Shown: piece after piece, positions 25,306-34,799 of the stretch
Numbering within the stretch: the stretch's first letter is position 1
Layout of the letters: each line of letters begins with the position of its first letter
Program-made: the position numbers and the translations under genes
The notes under the pieces: generated by a model
Told to the model about the DNA's origin: nothing
Database searches by the model: none
Seen by the model: only the letters and a program-made list of their open reading frames with translations
NCBI RefSeq assembly: GCF_002803845.1
Contig: NZ_CP024985.1
Span: 1,054,001-1,118,000, forward strand
Length of the DNA stretch: 64,000 nt
DNA from: Streptomyces lavendulae subsp. lavendulae
GTDB taxonomy: Bacteria > Actinomycetota > Actinomycetes > Streptomycetales > Streptomycetaceae
Direction of reading: 5' to 3'

Positions 25306-25983
25306 TCACGACGGTTGCGAGCCCAGGTGGTTGATGTCCCGGGGGCGCAGGATCCGGCCGGTGGGCGCGGTCGCGGGGGTGGCTGCGGCGATCATGGCGC
25401 GGCCGATGGCCTCGGTGGTGGTCACCTTGTCCGGCGCGAACCGGCGCAGGAGCGGGAACAGCGGTGCGGTGAGCACGTACGCCAGGCGGTAGAGCGGGGT
25501 CTTGGAGGGCATGCCGCTGACGGGCTGGACCAGGCCGGGGCGGAACATGTAGGCGTGGAAGGGCAGGGCGAGCAGGTCGTTCTCGGTCCTGCCCTTCACC
25601 CGGGCCCACATGGAGCGGCCGCGCTCGGTGCTGTCCGTGCCCTCGCCGGAGACGTAGACGAAGGTGAGACGGGGGTTGGCGGCGGCGAGGGGGCGGGCCA
25701 CGGCGAGGGTGAGGTCGTAGGTGATGCGGCGGTAGGCCTCCTCCTTCATGCCGACGGAGGAGACGCCCAGGCAGAAGAAGCAGGCGTCGTACCCGGGCAG
25801 CTCGGCGGCGAGGCCGGAGAGGTCGGAGGGGTCGGGTACGACGTGTTCGCGGAGTTTGGGGTGGCTGACCCCGAGCGGGGTGCGGCCGATCGCGAGGACG
25901 CGGGTGACGGAGTCGTCGCGCAGGCACTCGCGCAGAACTCCGCGTCCGATCATTCCGGTTGCGCCGAGGAGGATGACGTTCAC
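25306..25983 (-). CDS. NAD(P)-binding SDR-like protein
   Basis: 225 residues. An N-terminal Rossmann motif GATGMIGRG (7-15) is followed by CLGVSSVGMKEEAYRRITYDLTLAVARPL and FVYVSGEGTDSTERG. It belongs to the atypical short-chain dehydrogenase group that includes nucleoside-sugar-epimerase-like and YwnB-type proteins. The catalytic Tyr-x3-Lys is not obvious, so it may be a binding rather than a catalytic protein. It is 72 bp upstream of the RNA ligase and 19 bp downstream of the VOC gene. Confidence 0.78.
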   Translation of the reverse strand: MNVILLGATGMIGRGVLRECLRDDSVTRVLAIGRTPLGVSHPKLREHVVPDPSDLSGLAAELPGYDACFFCLGVSSVGMKEEAYRRITYDLTLAVARPLAAANPRLTFVYVSGEGTDSTERGRSMWARVKGRTENDLLALPFHAYMFRPGLVQPVSGMPSKTPLYRLAYVLTAPLFPLLRRFAPDKVTTTEAIGRAMIAAATPATAPTGRILRPRDINHLGSQPS

Positions 25984-26002
25984 GGGCGCAGCCTACGTCC
26001 CG

Positions 26003-26437
26003 CTAGTGCGAGACGCAGAGTTCGTTGCCCTCCGGGTCGGTGAGGGTGGTCCAGGCGAAGGGGCCCTGGCGGCCCTCGTGGAGGCGGGTGGCGCCCTTGG
26101 ACAGGAGGCGCTCGACCAGGGCCTCGGGGTCGTCCTCGCCGGTGCGGACGTCGAGGTGGACGCGGTTCTTGACGGTCTTGGGCTCCAGTACGAACTGGAA
26201 GAGCATCCGGGGGGCGCGGTCGAGCCCCTCGGGGTGGCGGATCGCGGCGCCGGCCTTCCAGACGAGCGTGCCGCGGTGGGTGGTGGTGTCCTCTTCCGTG
26301 GCGTGGCCGGCTTCGATCATGCCTCGGATGAACTTCTCGTCACTCGGCTCCACTTCCCAGCCGAGGGCCTCGGCCCACCAGTCGGCGAGCGCGTGCGGCG
26401 TGGTGGAGTCGATGGTCACCTGGAACGTGTAGGCCAT
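26003..26437 (-). CDS. VOC (glyoxalase-like) family protein
   Basis: 144 residues. Two beta-alpha-beta-beta-beta repeats: AYTFQVTIDSTTPHALADWWAEALGWEV, then NRVHLDVRTGEDDPEALVERLLSKGATRL and the ending TDPEGNELCVSH. The last Glu and the His of RVHLDV are the usual metal ligands. Members act in resistance, dioxygenation or isomerisation. The start overlaps the end of the TDT transporter gene by 22 bp. The substrate is unknown. Confidence 0.85.
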   Translation of the reverse strand: MAYTFQVTIDSTTPHALADWWAEALGWEVEPSDEKFIRGMIEAGHATEEDTTTHRGTLVWKAGAAIRHPEGLDRAPRMLFQFVLEPKTVKNRVHLDVRTGEDDPEALVERLLSKGATRLHEGRQGPFAWTTLTDPEGNELCVSH

Positions 26438-27399
26438 GCCCGGACCCTACTGAGCGTCCCGGGGCGGCGCCAGCTCGGTTGCGCCGCCCAGGCCACGAAG
26501 GTGAGCAGCCAGGCCGCCACCGAGATCCAGAGCAGTACCCCGCCGAGGGGGTGCAGCCAGGGCACGCCGGTGGGTGCGGCGGCGTAGAGGCAGGTGGTGG
26601 CCGTCATGCCGAGCGGGAAGACGGTGGACCAGCGGCGGATGTCGTAGTGCGTTCGGGGGCTGCGGACCTCGGCGGCGAGCAGCACCGCGTACCAGCCGAG
26701 GGAGACCGCCAGGGACACGAGGGTGGCGGTGCGCAGCGCGGTGTGCGCGGCACCGGTCCACAGGGGGGCGGCGGTGAGTTTGGCGCCGGCCAGGGCGGTG
26801 ATGGACAGCGCGCCGCCCGCCACCCAGTGGTCTCCGGCCCCGCCGAAGACCTCCCGGAGGTCGAAGTGGCGCAGGGCGACGAGGTACAGCAGGGCGCCGA
26901 GGCAGAAGCAGGCCAGGGCGGCCCGGTCCAGCCAGTCGAGGCGGTACGCGGCGGCGAGGGTGGCCGCCAGGACGGCGAGTCCCTGGGTGGCGACGCAGAC
27001 GAGGAAGGCGGCGCCGGGCATGCGGTGGTGCCAGTGGCGCATGACGGCGCACAGGAGGCCGGGCCAGATCAGGGCGGCGAGCACGAGCAGGCCGGTGGCC
27101 AGGCCCTGGAGTCCGAGCTGGGAGAGGCGGGTGCCGAGCACGGTCGTGGCGGCGACGGCGGTGAGGGCGGCCGGGGTGTCGGCCTCGGCCCGGAAGCGGC
27201 CGCGGTCGGCGGCGAGCCGGATGGCGAAGTCGGCGGCGAGCAGGAGCCACAGCACGCAGGCGATGGCCAGTGCGGCCAGCGAGGCTCCGGTGCGGCCGGT
27301 CAGCTGGAGGCCGACGGAGAGGATGCCGGCGGCCATGACCGCGCCGCCGGCGGCGGGCGGGAGTCCCGCCCACCAGCTGCACACCTCCCGGCCGGCCAT
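26416..27399 (-). CDS. TDT (SLAC1/TehA)-family membrane transporter
   Basis: 327 residues with about ten transmembrane helices. TDT/SLAC1 features: VMAAGILSVGLQL at the first helix and HYDIRRWSTVFPLGMTATTCLYAA near the end, which resembles the TehA/SLAC1 signature around helices 8-9. These proteins are anion channels or dicarboxylate/sulfite/tellurite-related transporters. It begins 6 bp after the AlkB-like gene. Alternative frames on the same strand are Arg/Pro-rich shadows. This one has normal membrane composition. Confidence 0.8.
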   Translation of the reverse strand: MAGREVCSWWAGLPPAAGGAVMAAGILSVGLQLTGRTGASLAALAIACVLWLLLAADFAIRLAADRGRFRAEADTPAALTAVAATTVLGTRLSQLGLQGLATGLLVLAALIWPGLLCAVMRHWHHRMPGAAFLVCVATQGLAVLAATLAAAYRLDWLDRAALACFCLGALLYLVALRHFDLREVFGGAGDHWVAGGALSITALAGAKLTAAPLWTGAAHTALRTATLVSLAVSLGWYAVLLAAEVRSPRTHYDIRRWSTVFPLGMTATTCLYAAAPTGVPWLHPLGGVLLWISVAAWLLTFVAWAAQPSWRRPGTLSRVRAWPTRSR

Positions 27400-27405
27400 C
27401 GCCGC

Positions 27406-28032
27406 TCACATCACGCCGCGGGTGCGGAACTGGATGCTGATCCGGGGGCCGACGGCCCGGACGGATTTGGGGACGGCGTGCTCCATGGTGCGCTGGCAGG
27501 AGCCGCCCATCACGACGAGGTCGCCGTGGCCGAGGGGCAGCCGCAGCAGGGTGGGGCCGCCGTCACGGGGGCGCAGGACCAGGTCGCGGGGGTCTCCGAC
27601 GGAGAGGATCGCGACCATGGTGTCCTCGGTGGCGGAGCGGCCGGTGCGGTCGCCGTGCCAGGCGACGCTGTCGCGGCCGTCGCGGTAGAGGCAGAGTCCG
27701 GCGGTGACGAAGGGTTCGCCGAGTTCGGCCGCGTAGTGGCGGCCGAGGGCCTCGCGGGCCTCGGTGAGCACGGGGTGCGGGAGGGGTTCGCCGGCCCCGT
27801 AGGAGGCCAGCAGCCGGGGCACCTCCACCTGGCGGTCGTACATCTGCCGGCGCTCGGCGCGCCAGGGCACGTCGGCGGCGAGCCGTTCGAAGAGGGCGTC
27901 GGCGCCCGCGAGCCAGCCGGGGAGCCGGTCGACCCAGGCTCCGGCGCCCAGCACGGTCCGCCGCACCGGCGAGAGCGGTCCGAGCCGGATCTCGTCGGTC
28001 TGGTCGAACAGGGAGCCCTGGAGTGCGTGCAT
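27406..28032 (-). CDS. AlkB-like 2-oxoglutarate/Fe(II) dioxygenase
   Basis: 208 residues. The AlkB jelly-roll is shown by [32 protein letters not shown] (His-x-Asp iron ligands), [25 protein letters not shown] (distal His) and [10 protein letters not shown] (the two Arg that bind 2-oxoglutarate). The family removes alkyl groups from DNA or RNA bases. First gene of a co-linear run that ends with RNA-repair enzymes. A TAGGCT box lies 6 nt before the ATG, so its transcript may be leaderless. Confidence 0.9.
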   Translation of the reverse strand: MHALQGSLFDQTDEIRLGPLSPVRRTVLGAGAWVDRLPGWLAGADALFERLAADVPWRAERRQMYDRQVEVPRLLASYGAGEPLPHPVLTEAREALGRHYAAELGEPFVTAGLCLYRDGRDSVAWHGDRTGRSATEDTMVAILSVGDPRDLVLRPRDGGPTLLRLPLGHGDLVVMGGSCQRTMEHAVPKSVRAVGPRISIQFRTRGVM

Positions 28033-28184
28033 GGTTCCAGCCTACCCCCGCACCCGAACACCTGCTCGATTACACGTCCGCCCCACGGCACACCCCCCGC
28101 ACCCCTGGTGCCGCGGCCCGCCGGGAGGGGATCATGGGCGGCGCGCGTTGGCCGTCATCGCCGCAGCGAGTGCTGGAGGTACGT

Positions 28185-29837
28185 GTGTCCGTAGCGTCGA
28201 GTCGTGCGTCCGGGAGTACCGGGGTCCCGCTGCTCCACGAGACGATCGGGGACAACCTCGACCGGGCCGTGCGCCGCTTCCCCGGCCGGGACGCCCTGGT
28301 GGACGTGGCCGCCGGGCGCCGGTGGACGTACGCGGAGCTGGCCGCCGAGGTGGACGCCCTGGCCCTCGGGCTGCTGGACCTCGGGATCGCCAAGGGCGAC
28401 CGGGTCGGCATCTGGGCGCCCAACCGCGCCGAGTGGACGCTGGTGCAGTACGCGACCGCGAAGATCGGGGCGATCCTGGTCACCGTCAACCCGGCGTACC
28501 GCTCCCACGAGCTGGAGTACGTGCTCGGCCAGTCCGGCATCCGGCTGCTGGTCGCGGCGGAGCGGTTCAAGACCTCCGACTACGCGGCGATGATCGAGGA
28601 GGTCCGTCCGCGCTGCCCGGGGCTGGAGTTCACCGTCCTGTTCGACGGGCCCGGCTGGGAGGCGCTGCTGGAGCGCGGGCGCGCGGCCGATCCGGCCGCA
28701 CTGGCGCGGGCGGGAGCGGCGCTGGCCCCGGAGGACCCGATCAACATCCAGTACACCTCGGGCACCACGGGCTTCCCCAAGGGAGCCACCCTCTCGCACC
28801 ACAACATCCTCAACAACGGCTTCTTCGTGGGCGAGCTGTGCGGGTACGACGAGCGGGACCGGGTGTGCATCCCGGTGCCCTTCTACCACTGCTTCGGGAT
28901 GGTGATGGGCAACCTGGCCTGCACCAGCCACGGGGCGGCGATGGTGATCCCCGCGCCCGCCTTCGACCCGGCGGCGACGCTGGCGGCGGTGGAGGCGGAG
29001 GCCTGCACCTCTCTGTACGGGGTCCCCACCATGTTCATCGCCGAGCTGGCCGTCCCCGGGTTCGACGGGTACGACCTGTCGAGCCTGCGCACCGGGATCA
29101 TGGCGGGGTCGCCCTGTCCGGTGGAGGTCATGAACGAGATCATCGAGCGGATGGGGATGACCGGGGTCTCCATCTGTTACGGCATGACGGAGACCTCTCC
29201 CGTGTCCACGCAGACCCGGGCGGACGACTCGGTCGAGCGCCGGGTCTCCACCGTGGGCCGGGTCGGCCCGCACCTGGAGGTCAAGGTGGTCGATCCGCGC
29301 TCGGGCCGGACCGTCCCGCGCGGCACCCCGGGAGAACTGTGCACCCGCGGCTACTCGGTGATGCTCGGCTACTGGGGCGAGCCGGAGAAGACCGCCGAGG
29401 CCGTCGACCCGGAGGGCTGGATGCACACCGGCGACCTGGCGGTCATGGACGACGACGGCTACCTGAGCATCACCGGCCGGATCAAGGACATGGTGATCCG
29501 GGGCGGTGAGAACCTCTACCCGCGCGAGATCGAGGAGTTCCTCCACGCCCACCCCGACGTCCTGGACGTCCAGGTCATCGGGGTACCCGACCCGAAGTAC
29601 GGGGAGGAGCTGATGGCGTGGGTGCGGATGCGCGAGGGGGCCGAGCCGCTGACCGCGCAGACCGTGCGCGCGTACTGCGCCGGGCGGCTCGCCCACTTCA
29701 AGATCCCCCGCTACGTCCACGTCGTGGAGGAGTTCCCGATGACCGTCACCGGGAAGATCCGCAAGGTCGAGATGCGCGCGACGGCGGTGCGCCTGCTGGA
29801 GGCGGAGGCGGAGGCCGCGGCGACCGGCGGCGGCTGA
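28185..29837 (+). CDS. Acyl-CoA synthetase (AMP-binding, FadD type)
   Basis: 550 residues from GTG 28185, with GGAGG five nt upstream. ANL-superfamily motifs: [16 protein letters not shown] (P-loop), [54 protein letters not shown] (A8 hinge) and the C-terminal catalytic Lys in [12 protein letters not shown]. It should activate a medium- or long-chain fatty acid to acyl-CoA through an acyl-AMP. Monocistronic. A downstream GC-rich inverted repeat may end transcription. Confidence 0.92.
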   Translation: MSVASSRASGSTGVPLLHETIGDNLDRAVRRFPGRDALVDVAAGRRWTYAELAAEVDALALGLLDLGIAKGDRVGIWAPNRAEWTLVQYATAKIGAILVTVNPAYRSHELEYVLGQSGIRLLVAAERFKTSDYAAMIEEVRPRCPGLEFTVLFDGPGWEALLERGRAADPAALARAGAALAPEDPINIQYTSGTTGFPKGATLSHHNILNNGFFVGELCGYDERDRVCIPVPFYHCFGMVMGNLACTSHGAAMVIPAPAFDPAATLAAVEAEACTSLYGVPTMFIAELAVPGFDGYDLSSLRTGIMAGSPCPVEVMNEIIERMGMTGVSICYGMTETSPVSTQTRADDSVERRVSTVGRVGPHLEVKVVDPRSGRTVPRGTPGELCTRGYSVMLGYWGEPEKTAEAVDPEGWMHTGDLAVMDDDGYLSITGRIKDMVIRGGENLYPREIEEFLHAHPDVLDVQVIGVPDPKYGEELMAWVRMREGAEPLTAQTVRAYCAGRLAHFKIPRYVHVVEEFPMTVTGKIRKVEMRATAVRLLEAEAEAAATGGG

Positions 29838-29883
29838 CCCCGCTCCGGCGGCGGGGCGGGGGCGGCGCGGGGCGGGGCGGGGC

Positions 29884-29916
29884 GGCGGATCCTTTCCCCA
29901 GTACGACTGATCCGCC
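29884..29916. promoter_or_regulatory. Spaced inverted repeat upstream of the ADP-ribosyltransferase
   Basis: GGCGGATC (29884-29891) and GATCCGCC (29909-29916) are perfect 8-bp arms with 17 bp between. The site is about 95 bp upstream of the toxin-like gene and after the acyl-CoA synthetase gene. It could be an operator or a loose terminator. Confidence 0.3.
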
Positions 29917-30010
29917 CATGTGGGTGGACCCGCCGCACCACCCCCGGCCGGATCCCGCACCCGCGCCTATAAAGGGGCCCGTCACACTGATCGACTGATG
30001 GGTCCTCACC

Positions 30011-30733
30011 ATGCTGCAGGCCGCTCTGCGGGTGCTCGCCGCCGTCTCCCTCGCCTCCCTCGGCTCCGCCGCCGCCGTCTCCCCCGCCACGGCCGCCGTC
30101 TCCCCCGCCACCGCGGCGGCCGTCTACGACGACCCGCTCACCACGCCCTGCGGACCGACGGTCGAGTACCGGGCCGCGGACTGGTGGCGTACGACGACCG
30201 ACTACTCGCTGGCCCGCCCCGTCGCCGAGGCCGCGGCGGCCGAGCGGTGGCAGTGGCGCACGGACGTCAACGTCCTGTGGCGCGGCGACACCCGGGAGAC
30301 CGTGGACGAGATCTTCCGGACCGGCTTCACGCCCCGGGGCCGGCAGGTGACCCCCCTCGCCGAGTACATCGTCAAGGGCGGCGGCCAGAACAGCGCGCAC
30401 CTCAGCACCAGTTGTGAGAAGTGGGTGGCCCAGAAGTTCGCCACGTACGGCAGCGAGAAGACCGGGTGGGTCTACGAGATCTACGCGCCCGGCGGCATCG
30501 ACGTGAACGCCACCGCCCGCATGAACAACTACAACTCGCCCTACCTCTGGAACAAGGAGGTCGACTTCCCCGGCGGGGTCAAGGGCCGCTACATCAAGGG
30601 GGCCTGCAAGTTCCGGCTGACCTACACGGACCCGCAGACCAAGGTCAGCACCTTCGAGGAGCTCGGCTGCAAGAACAACGCCGGCTTCGCGCCCTACGCG
30701 ACGGACGCCGCCGCGCTCGCAGCGGCCCGCTGA
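30011..30733 (+). CDS. Secreted Scabin-like mono-ADP-ribosyltransferase
   Basis: 240 residues. Signal peptide about 1-36. The catalytic domain resembles the pierisin/Scabin group: the NAD-binding Arg is in VLWRGDTRETVDEIFRTGF (R91), the STS motif is LSTSC (132-134), and the catalytic Glu is in YLWNKEVDFPGG (E183). Scabin and ScARP modify guanine in DNA or nucleotides and carry Gln two residues before the Glu. Here that residue is Asn181. Four Cys suggest disulfides. Likely an exported toxin or signalling enzyme. No immunity gene is obvious next to it. Confidence 0.85.
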   Translation: MLQAALRVLAAVSLASLGSAAAVSPATAAVSPATAAAVYDDPLTTPCGPTVEYRAADWWRTTTDYSLARPVAEAAAAERWQWRTDVNVLWRGDTRETVDEIFRTGFTPRGRQVTPLAEYIVKGGGQNSAHLSTSCEKWVAQKFATYGSEKTGWVYEIYAPGGIDVNATARMNNYNSPYLWNKEVDFPGGVKGRYIKGACKFRLTYTDPQTKVSTFEELGCKNNAGFAPYATDAAALAAAR

Positions 30734-30760
30734 GGCCGGTGCGCCGGTCGGCCGGTCCGC

Positions 30761-31735
30761 TCAGATCCGGATGACCAGCTTGCCGCGCACGGCGCCGGAG
30801 CGCAGGTGGCGGATCGCCTCGGGGACCTCGTCCAGGGCGTAGGAGCGGTCCACGGCGGGGGTCACGGCGCCGGAGTCGATCAGCTCGGCCAGGGTGACGA
30901 GGTCGGCGGCGCGGGGCGTGGCGGCCAGTCCGCACAGGCGGTGGCGGACGAACGGGGACAGCAGCTGGGCGCGCAGCTGCCGGCCGGTGCCGCCGGTCCA
31001 GCGCCCCTCGCCCTCGCCTCCGACGATCACGAGGGTGCCGCGCGGGGTGAGGGCCCGGCGCAGCCGGCCGATGGGCCGGTTGCCGCCGGTGTCCACGATG
31101 AGGTCGTGGCGGCGGCTGCCGTCGACGGGGTCCTCGCGGGTGTGGTCCAGGACCTCGTCGGCGCCGAGGAAGCGGACCAGGTCGGCCTTGGCGGGGCGGC
31201 ACGTCCCGGTGACACGGCCCGCGCCGAGGGCCTTGGCCAGCTGGACGGCGTACGATCCGACGCCGCCCGCCGCCCCGAGGACGAGCACGCTCTGGCCGGG
31301 CGCCAGCCGGCCGCGGTCGCGCAGGGCCTGCAGCGCGGTGCAGGCGGAGACGGGCACGGCCGCGGCCTGTTCGGCGGTGAGCCGGGCCGGGCGCGGTGCC
31401 AGCCGGTCGGCGCGGGCACGGGCGTACTCGGCGAAGGCGCCGGTGCAGGTCCCGTAGACCTCGTCGCCCGGGCGCAGGGCGCTCACGCCGGGTCCCACCG
31501 CCGTCACCCGGCCCGCGGCGTCCTGACCGGGGGTCCGGGCCTTGGGGGCCCGCAGGCCGAACCCGAGGGCGCGCAACAGGTGGGGGCGGCCGGTCAAGAG
31601 GTGCCAGACACCTTGGTCGACCCCCGCGGCGTGGACCTTCAGGAGGACCTCGCCGGGGCCGGGGACGGGGCGTTCGCTCTCTTCGACGCGCAGGACCTCG
31701 GGCGGTCCGTAGACGTCCTGGACGACTGCTCTCAC
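30761..31735 (-). CDS. Quinone oxidoreductase-like alcohol dehydrogenase (MDR family)
   Basis: 324 residues from GTG 31735, overlapping the XRE gene stop by 4 bp (GTGA). The N-terminal GroES-like domain includes [20 protein letters not shown]. The Rossmann domain has [23 protein letters not shown] (about 147-169). No structural or catalytic zinc cysteines are visible, so it belongs with zeta-crystallin-like NADPH:quinone reductases. Last gene of an operon with an XRE regulator and a membrane protein. Confidence 0.9.
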   Translation of the reverse strand: MRAVVQDVYGPPEVLRVEESERPVPGPGEVLLKVHAAGVDQGVWHLLTGRPHLLRALGFGLRAPKARTPGQDAAGRVTAVGPGVSALRPGDEVYGTCTGAFAEYARARADRLAPRPARLTAEQAAAVPVSACTALQALRDRGRLAPGQSVLVLGAAGGVGSYAVQLAKALGAGRVTGTCRPAKADLVRFLGADEVLDHTREDPVDGSRRHDLIVDTGGNRPIGRLRRALTPRGTLVIVGGEGEGRWTGGTGRQLRAQLLSPFVRHRLCGLAATPRAADLVTLAELIDSGAVTPAVDRSYALDEVPEAIRHLRSGAVRGKLVIRI

Positions 31736-31974
31736 GGGGTGTCTCCCTCGGGCACGGGTGCGGTGGCGGAGTACTGGAAGACCTGGTCGAGCGGGACGCC
31801 GAAGACCGCGGCGATCTGGAAGGCCATCTCCAGGGTGGGCGAGTAGCGGCCCTGCTCGATGGCGATCACGGTCTGGCGGCTGACGCCGACGTGGCGGGCG
31901 AGTTCGGCCTGGGTCATCTCGCCGTGGGCGAAGCGCTGCGCCCGGATGGTGTTGGTGACCCGGGTCGGCCTCAC
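31732..31974 (-). CDS. Small XRE-family HTH regulator
   Basis: 80 residues. Almost the whole protein is one HTH_XRE domain: [59 protein letters not shown]. The GTG start at 31974 (or 31977) overlaps the stop of the upstream membrane protein by GTGA. This two-gene unit, small HTH plus four-helix membrane protein, is widespread in bacteria. It probably binds the triple TGTCAAG array at 32418-32480. Confidence 0.9.
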   Translation of the reverse strand: MRPTRVTNTIRAQRFAHGEMTQAELARHVGVSRQTVIAIEQGRYSPTLEMAFQIAAVFGVPLDQVFQYSATAPVPEGDTP

Positions 31975-32399
31975 CACGGGTGGAAGCCGAGGCGGTAGGA
32001 GACGAGCTTGACGGTGGAGCTGAGGAGGGAGGAGAGGACGAAGGCCAGGTAGACGGCGTTGGCGATCCAGAAGGGCGCCGCGTCGGCCATGGCCAGGCAG
32101 AGGGCGCTCACGGCGCCGATCACCACGAAGGACTGTCCGACGTACTCGCCGAAGCGGTGGATCTCCCGGTCGCGCTGGTCCTTGGCTGCGCCCTCCTCGC
32201 CGGAGGCGGCGGCGACGGCGATGTTGGCGGCGATCGTGACGACGATCGCGAGCCCGACCGACCACAGCAGGGCGGCGGCGTAGGGGGCCCGTTCCAGCGG
32301 GAGGCCCTCGGGTCCGGACAGTACGGAGCACAGGTACGCGGCGTAGGACACCACCGCGACCACCAGCATGATCCACGAACGTTTCTCTTCGACAGCCAT
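31971..32399 (-). CDS. Four-helix membrane protein partner of XRE regulator
   Basis: 142 residues from ATG 32399. Four hydrophobic segments: [61 protein letters not shown] and [24 protein letters not shown] charged loop [14 protein letters not shown] lies between helices 2 and 3. Such DUF2178-like proteins commonly precede small HTH genes and may modulate them at the membrane. The function is not established. Confidence 0.75.
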   Translation of the reverse strand: MAVEEKRSWIMLVVAVVSYAAYLCSVLSGPEGLPLERAPYAAALLWSVGLAIVVTIAANIAVAAASGEEGAAKDQRDREIHRFGEYVGQSFVVIGAVSALCLAMADAAPFWIANAVYLAFVLSSLLSSTVKLVSYRLGFHPW

Positions 32400-32417
32400 T
32401 CCGGCCCCCGCTTTCCA

Positions 32418-32480
32418 TGTCAAGAAAACCAGACATGGGCAGTGTCAAGGATGCCGGACATCGTGTCAAGATTTCTTGAC
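32418..32480. promoter_or_regulatory. Triple operator array (TGTCAAG repeats)
   Basis: Copies start at 32418 (TGTCAAGAAAACCAGACAT), 32443 (TGTCAAGGATGCCGGACAT) and 32464 (TGTCAAGATTTCTTGAC). The first two are TGTC-N11-GACA dyads and the third is a perfect GTCAAG-N4-CTTGAC dyad. On the minus strand each gives TTGACA, a consensus -35 box, so binding would block the operon promoter. They lie immediately upstream of the membrane protein/XRE operon. Confidence 0.7.
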
Positions 32481-32481
32481 T

Positions 32482-34635
32482 TCAGCTGTTCGGGGGCGGG
32501 GTGACACCGTGGATCCGGGCGAGGACGAGGACCGTGTCGTCCGTCGGCGCGGCGGGCAGCATGGCGGTCAGGATGCGGTCCGCCATCTCCTCCAACGAGC
32601 CCTCCGCACGGCCCAGTTCGGCGCGCAGCGCGGCCAGTCCGGTATCGATGTCCCGGCCGCGCGCCTCGATCAGGCCGTCGGTGTACAGGGCGAGGACGGC
32701 GCCGTCGGGGAGGTGGGTCCGCATCGTCCGGAAGGGAACGCCGCCGACCCCGAGCGGAACGCCCATGGCATCGGCGAGGGTGTCCACGGTCCCGTCCGGG
32801 TGGCGCACCAGGAGCGGCGGGTGCCCGGCTGCGGAGATCCGGGCGTCGCCGGTGTGGGGGTCGTAGGCCACGTAGAGGCAGGTGGCCAGCTCGATGCCGG
32901 ACTCCCGTGCGCAGAGGTCGAGTTCGGTGAGCAGGTCGTGCGGCTCCGGGCCGTGCCGGGCCAGCGCCTCGGCGGTGATGCGCAGCCGTCCCATCGACGC
33001 CGCCGCCGGTACGCCGTGCCCCATGACGTCGCCGACGACGAGGGCGACCCGGTCTCCGGGAAGGCCGATCACGTCGTACCAGTCGCCGCCGACCTCGGTG
33101 ACGCGGCTGCCGGGGAGGTAACGGTGGGCGACGGTGAGGTGGGGTCCGGGCTGCAGGGCGTCGGGCAGCAGGGCCCGCTGCAGGGTCAGGGCGATGTCCT
33201 GGACCTGGCTGTAGAGGCGCGCGTTGTCCAGGCAGAGGGCGGCGCGGGAGGCCAGTTCGCCGGCCAGGCTGAGGTCCTGCTCGGTGAAGGCGGGGCGGTC
33301 GGCGGACCGGCCGAACATGGCGATGCCCTGGACGGTGCCGCGGGCGACGAGCGGGGCGATCAGGATGCTCACCAGGCCGCTGTCCAGGATCACCCGGGCG
33401 CGCTCGGCGTGCGCGATGGTGCGGGTGGTGAAGTCCTCGTCCACCGGGACGCAGATCGGGCGGCCCGTGGCGAACATCCGGTGGATGCTGGAGCCGGGCG
33501 GGTACTTCACGCGTTCGAGGCCTTCAAGCTGTTCGACGGCGGGCCGGGACAGGGTCGCCCGCGCGGCGATCCGGCGGGTGAAGAGGGGCAGCCGCGGGTC
33601 GAAGGCCTCGGTGGGGTCCATCCACTCGACCAGTTCGACGACCGAGCCGTCGCAGAACTCCGGAACGGCGACGTCGACCAGCTCCCGGGCGGTGGTGTCC
33701 ACGTCGAGGGTGGTGCCGATGCGGGCGGCCGCCCGGTCGAGCAGGTCGAGGCGCCGGCGGGCGGCCGTCGCCTCCAGGAGCGCCCGTTCCCGGTCGGTGA
33801 CGTCCACGACCAGTCCGCCCACCCCGGAACGGGTGCCGACGGCGCGGCTGAGCGGGAAGAGGCTGAACGAACGCACCTGGTCGCGGTCTGGGTGGCCCGG
33901 GGTGCGCAGTCCCACCAGGGTGTCGACCAGCGGGGTGCCACCGTCGGCGACGGCGCGCAGCATGCGCGCGAACTCGCCGCCGTCGGAGGTGATCATGATC
34001 TCGGTGGCGGCGCGGCCCAGGTGGTCCGGGGCGGGGATGCCGTCCATGTCGGCCAGTGCCTGGTTGACGTGGACGTAGCGCAGGTCCTCGTCGAGCATGA
34101 CCAGGCCGATGGGGCAGGTCTCGAAGAGGGCGTCGAGGAAGGCGAGGTTCGCCTTGACGCGGTCGAGCTCGTCGCTCCGGCTGACCAGGCCCATGACGAC
34201 GGAGCCGCCGGCGGTTCCGGTCACCGGGAAGACGCGGAACCCGCAGTCGAAGACGCTGCCGTCCCGGTGCAGGACCGGCAGCCGCACGCGCCAGTACCCG
34301 AGGGCGCGGCCGCGCTCGGCGAGGCGTGCGGCCGGGCCGGGGCCGGAGCGGGGGTCGTCGCCGTCGGATCCGGCGGGGGGGAAGAGGAGGGCGGCGGGAC
34401 GGGTGAGGATCTCGGCGGCCGCGTGGCCGAAGAGGCCCTGGGCGCCGGGGCCCCAGTAGCAGACCCGGCCCTCGCCGTCCATGCCGAAGACGGCCACGGC
34501 CACGTGCTCCAGCAGCGACCCCGGTTCGGACAGGATCGGGCCGTGTGCCCGTGCCTCCCCCGGCTGATCCGACGGCAGCACCGGCGGCCTCCTCTGCCGT
34601 CCGCCCCGCACCGGGACGGAGAACGTCCCCTTCAT
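32482..34635 (-). CDS. PAS-PAS-GAF-SpoIIE (PP2C) phosphatase
   Basis: 717 residues from ATG 34635. A PAS domain (about 40-150: LEHVAVAVFGMDGEGRVCYWGPGAQGLFG) is followed by a second (about 165-285: LFETCPIGLVMLDEDLRYVHVNQALADMDG), a GAF domain (about 300-460) and a PP2C-type phosphatase with GGDWYDVIGLPGDRVALVVGDVMGHG, AGHPPLL and DGLIE. In Streptomyces such proteins act in partner-switching, dephosphorylating anti-anti-sigma factors. The start is uncertain because no good ribosome site is visible. Monocistronic. Confidence 0.88.
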   Translation of the reverse strand: MKGTFSVPVRGGRQRRPPVLPSDQPGEARAHGPILSEPGSLLEHVAVAVFGMDGEGRVCYWGPGAQGLFGHAAAEILTRPAALLFPPAGSDGDDPRSGPGPAARLAERGRALGYWRVRLPVLHRDGSVFDCGFRVFPVTGTAGGSVVMGLVSRSDELDRVKANLAFLDALFETCPIGLVMLDEDLRYVHVNQALADMDGIPAPDHLGRAATEIMITSDGGEFARMLRAVADGGTPLVDTLVGLRTPGHPDRDQVRSFSLFPLSRAVGTRSGVGGLVVDVTDRERALLEATAARRRLDLLDRAAARIGTTLDVDTTARELVDVAVPEFCDGSVVELVEWMDPTEAFDPRLPLFTRRIAARATLSRPAVEQLEGLERVKYPPGSSIHRMFATGRPICVPVDEDFTTRTIAHAERARVILDSGLVSILIAPLVARGTVQGIAMFGRSADRPAFTEQDLSLAGELASRAALCLDNARLYSQVQDIALTLQRALLPDALQPGPHLTVAHRYLPGSRVTEVGGDWYDVIGLPGDRVALVVGDVMGHGVPAAASMGRLRITAEALARHGPEPHDLLTELDLCARESGIELATCLYVAYDPHTGDARISAAGHPPLLVRHPDGTVDTLADAMGVPLGVGGVPFRTMRTHLPDGAVLALYTDGLIEARGRDIDTGLAALRAELGRAEGSLEEMADRILTAMLPAAPTDDTVLVLARIHGVTPPPNS

Positions 34636-34799
34636 TCTGCGCGCAGCACGCGGGACGGGCAGGACGGGAAGCCCACCGCCGCCCGTGGCGGGCCCGGCGT
34701 ACGGGGCGCGCACCGCGGACGGCGGGCGGGGAGCGTGCCTACCGGTCCTGGTGGCCCGGTGTGCGGGGGGCGCCCCGCGACGGCGGGCCGGGAGCCGGC

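Noticed and set aside
23986..26043. A 685-codon plus-strand open frame opposite the RNA ligase and SDR-like genes
   Set aside because: The opposite strand encodes well-conserved motifs (KVDGS, GATGMIG). The plus frame has repetitive Gly/Val/Arg composition and no domain.
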